Assembly (NCBI GenBank): GCA_963748925.1
Contig: CAVVKG010000009.1
Location: 372,001-436,000, forward strand
Direction of reading: 5' to 3'
Source of the DNA: Cryomorpha sp963748925
Lineage (GTDB): Bacteria > Bacteroidota > Bacteroidia > Flavobacteriales_D > Cryomorphaceae
DNA: 64,000 nucleotides
Both the position numbers and the translations under genes were made by a program. Shown piece after piece: positions 62,347-64,000 of this stretch (its first letter is position 1; the number at the start of each line of letters is the position of its first letter). The notes beneath the pieces were generated by a model. That model did no database searches. It was given only the letters and a program-made list of their open reading frames with translations, and was not told the DNA's origin.

Positions 62347-63525
62347 CTAATTGATAGACAAGGTTGAGATTTTTGATGAAGCGTAATCGCGGGTTTCCCG
62401 ATCTGTTTCAAAATAATCTTCTAAAGTGGGAGTGCTTATATACTTAACATTGTTAAGGCAATCTTCAATTAAATCAGACATGGCCAGAAATCCAATTCGC
62501 TCATCCAGAAAAGCCTGAACGGCTACCTCATTTGCAGCATTAAGTACACAGGGACTATTTCCACCCTTTTTCATAGCGTCAAAGGCAAATTGTAAATTCC
62601 GAAAGGTATCATAATCGGGCTGCTCAAAGGTAAGCGAAGGATACTTCATAAAGTCAAAACGTGGAAAGTCTGATTTTAGCCTGTCCGGGTAGCCAAGAGC
62701 AAACTGGATGGGTAGCTTCATGTCGGGCAGCCCCATTTGAGCCTTCATGCTTCCATCTTCAAATTGCGCAATGCTGTGAATAATAGATTGCGGATGCACA
62801 ATTACATCTATTTGCTCGGGTTTTAATCCAAAAAGCCACTTTGCCTCAATTACTTCCAGCCCCTTATTCATCATAGATGCAGAATCGATCGTAATCTTTG
62901 CTCCCATTTCCCAGTTGGGGTGTTTGAGTGCTTGCGCTTTGGTAACCGTTTTTAATTGATCTTTTTTAAATCCGCGAAACGGCCCACCACTGGCGGTAAG
63001 ATAAATTTTTTCAATAGGGTTGTGAAATTCGCCGATAAGGCACTGAAAAATGGCGGAATGCTCGGAGTCAACAGGGTAGAGGTTAACCCCTTTTTGGCGT
63101 GCAGCTTTCGTAACCAATTCGCCTGCCACAACAAGTGTTTCTTTATTGGCCAGAGCAATATGTTTTCCAGCTTCAATAGCTCGCATCGTTGGGCGAAGAC
63201 CCGCAAAACCTACGAGAGCGGTAAGTACAATATCTATGGTTTCCATCTCCACAACCTCAGCGAGAGCATCGCTTCCGCAAAATACCTTGATTCCCTCGTC
63301 AAATAGTTGATCTTTTAGACCCTTGTACTTAGACTCGTCATGTATTACTACCGTATTGGCTTTAAACTTTAAAGCCTGCTCAGCCAGCAGCACTGCATTA
63401 GAATGAGCCGTAAGTACTTCCACCTGGAAACTATCCGGATTTGCAGCTATAACCTCTAGTGCTTGAGTACCAATTGATCCTGTAGAGCCGAGTATGGCTA
63501 CGTGTTTCTTTTGCTTGTCGCTCAT
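62347..63525 (-). CDS. dxr: 1-deoxy-D-xylulose 5-phosphate reductoisomerase
   Basis: 392 aa. NADPH motif ILGSTGSIGTQAL, IALANKETLVVAGELV, metal and substrate site PVDSEHSAIFQ, TASGGPFRG, and ITIDSASMMNKGLEVIEA. It catalyses the second step of the MEP isoprenoid pathway. Start ATG 63525, only eight bases after a TATCTTTG promoter box, so the mRNA may be nearly leaderless. rseP follows in the same operon. Confidence 0.97.
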   Translation of the reverse strand: MSDKQKKHVAILGSTGSIGTQALEVIAANPDSFQVEVLTAHSNAVLLAEQALKFKANTVVIHDESKYKGLKDQLFDEGIKVFCGSDALAEVVEMETIDIVLTALVGFAGLRPTMRAIEAGKHIALANKETLVVAGELVTKAARQKGVNLYPVDSEHSAIFQCLIGEFHNPIEKIYLTASGGPFRGFKKDQLKTVTKAQALKHPNWEMGAKITIDSASMMNKGLEVIEAKWLFGLKPEQIDVIVHPQSIIHSIAQFEDGSMKAQMGLPDMKLPIQFALGYPDRLKSDFPRFDFMKYPSLTFEQPDYDTFRNLQFAFDAMKKGGNSPCVLNAANEVAVQAFLDERIGFLAMSDLIEDCLNNVKYISTPTLEDYFETDRETRDYASSKISTLSIN

Positions 63526-63533
63526 AAAGTTTG

Positions 63534-63541
63534 CAAAGATA
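63534..63541 (-). promoter_or_regulatory. -7 promoter box of dxr-rseP
   Basis: Minus-strand TATCTTTG ends 8 bp before the dxr ATG. Together with the boxes for thiL and the M24 gene it indicates very short leaders. Confidence 0.5.
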
Positions 63542-63741
63542 GGAGAATGAGGTAATTTTAGCGCACTTTTATACGCTTATCGAATGACTAAAATGTGCTA
63601 ATTTTTGATCTCTCAGCGAATCGAAAATTGTAATTATCAGGATGCTGAAGTTAAACAATTAATGCCCGAAATTGTGTGTATTGTGCAGAAGCAGGAAATT
63701 AAAGTCCAAACAATGCAATTACAGAAAAACAGTTTAATAGA

Positions 63742-64000
63742 ATGATTAGAGTCGTAAGCCTACTTTTTTTAGTTTTCTTTTTAATGCCGCGACTAGTTAA
63801 ATCACAAGATATTATTGAAGGCGCAACAAATACTTGGTTTTTGGCGAATACCCGTGTTCAGATTACCCCAAAGTGGAGTGCGAACAATGAACTCCACTAT
63901 AGATTGGGTCAGTTTCTTTCTGATCCCGGCCAGGTTTTGATACGTCCCTCATTGGAATATCGGCTAAATTTCCCTGTAGAATTTTCTGCCGGTTATACTT
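63742..64000 (+). CDS. DUF2490-type outer-membrane protein, partial
   Basis: An open frame from ATG 63742 to the right edge (86 codons). Signal peptide (MIRVVSLLFLVFFLMPRLVKS) then TWFLANTRVQITPKWSANNE and LIRPSLEYRLNFPVEFSAGY, alternating beta strands of a small barrel as in DUF2490. The C-terminus is outside the window. Divergent from dxr with a 216-bp gap in which I see no other feature. Confidence 0.65.
   Translation, partial: MIRVVSLLFLVFFLMPRLVKSQDIIEGATNTWFLANTRVQITPKWSANNELHYRLGQFLSDPGQVLIRPSLEYRLNFPVEFSAGYT

Overview
The window comes from a bacterium of the phylum Bacteroidota, most likely a Flavobacteriales relative. The evidence is type IX secretion (T9SS) sorting domains of both type A and type B, PorP/SprF and PorE-like proteins, an ECF sigma/FecR/TonB receptor/DUF4249 operon, LytTR regulators with a 14-blade sensor kinase, a three-gene B-type succinate dehydrogenase, and Bacteroidota-style promoters (-7 box TAnnTTTG, often TATCTTTG or TACCTTTG). 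Start codons are often TTG, and overlapping TAATG/TGATG/ATGA junctions are common. Every assignment was made by reading the sequence; no database search was run.

Layout. 1-3.4 kb: 5' part of a secreted M12B-like metallopeptidase (minus), running off the left edge. 3.9-5.4 kb: small hypothetical gene, terminator, tRNA with CAT anticodon, fructosamine-kinase-type gene. 5.4-9.4 kb (minus): aldo/keto reductase, Lhr-like helicase, PdeM phosphoesterase. 9.7-15.6 kb: ECF sigma, FecR, STN-containing TonB receptor, DUF4249 lipoprotein, second FecR and a 47-aa ORF, followed by a structured stretch with its own terminator (candidate RNA). 15.9-17.3 kb (minus): RidA and a YhdH-type oxidoreductase. 17.4-20.0 kb: beta-CASP exonuclease and ATP-dependent DNA ligase, the other half of the ligase-associated DNA damage response set, followed by a MITE-like element inserted at the ligase stop codon. 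20.2-24.3 kb (minus): small membrane protein and sdhCAB. 24.5-26.4 kb: M24 peptidase, orphan T9SS sorting domain, 36-aa ORF. 26.5-33 kb: orphan LytTR regulator, secreted esterase with T9SS tail, LytTR regulator plus two-propeller sensor kinase, small acidic lipoprotein. 33.2-35.8 kb: large helical hypothetical and thiL. 36-42.3 kb: complete suf operon (SufA-like, B, C, D, S, E, DUF59, DUF2480). 42.3-45.3 kb (minus): DUF6624-like protein and long purF. 45.5-49.3 kb: giant SBBP/PKD type-B T9SS cargo. 49.3-58.5 kb (minus): 3-hydroxyanthranilate dioxygenase, two tandem PorE-like OmpA proteins, PorP/SprF protein, a frameshifted type-B cargo, and a protein with DADADPTNE repeats. 59-63.5 kb (minus): FAD oxidoreductase, response regulator plus HPt pair, rseP, dxr. 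Right edge: start of a DUF2490-type outer membrane protein.

How the parts fit. Most of the window is chromosomal core (Fe-S assembly, SDH, thiamine, purine and isoprenoid genes). Accessory material is concentrated in surface and secretion modules and in small intergenic elements. I see no CRISPR array, prophage, transposase or recognisable defence system. The most rewarding leads are: the T9SS operon at 50-58.5 kb, whose cargo gene carries a one-base frameshift next to an intact SprF and a DADADP-repeat protein; two FecR anti-sigma genes flanking one receptor with a single sigma gene; a candidate non-coding RNA at 15.7-15.87 kb; the MITE between ligase and membrane gene; and two short ORFs with their own context.
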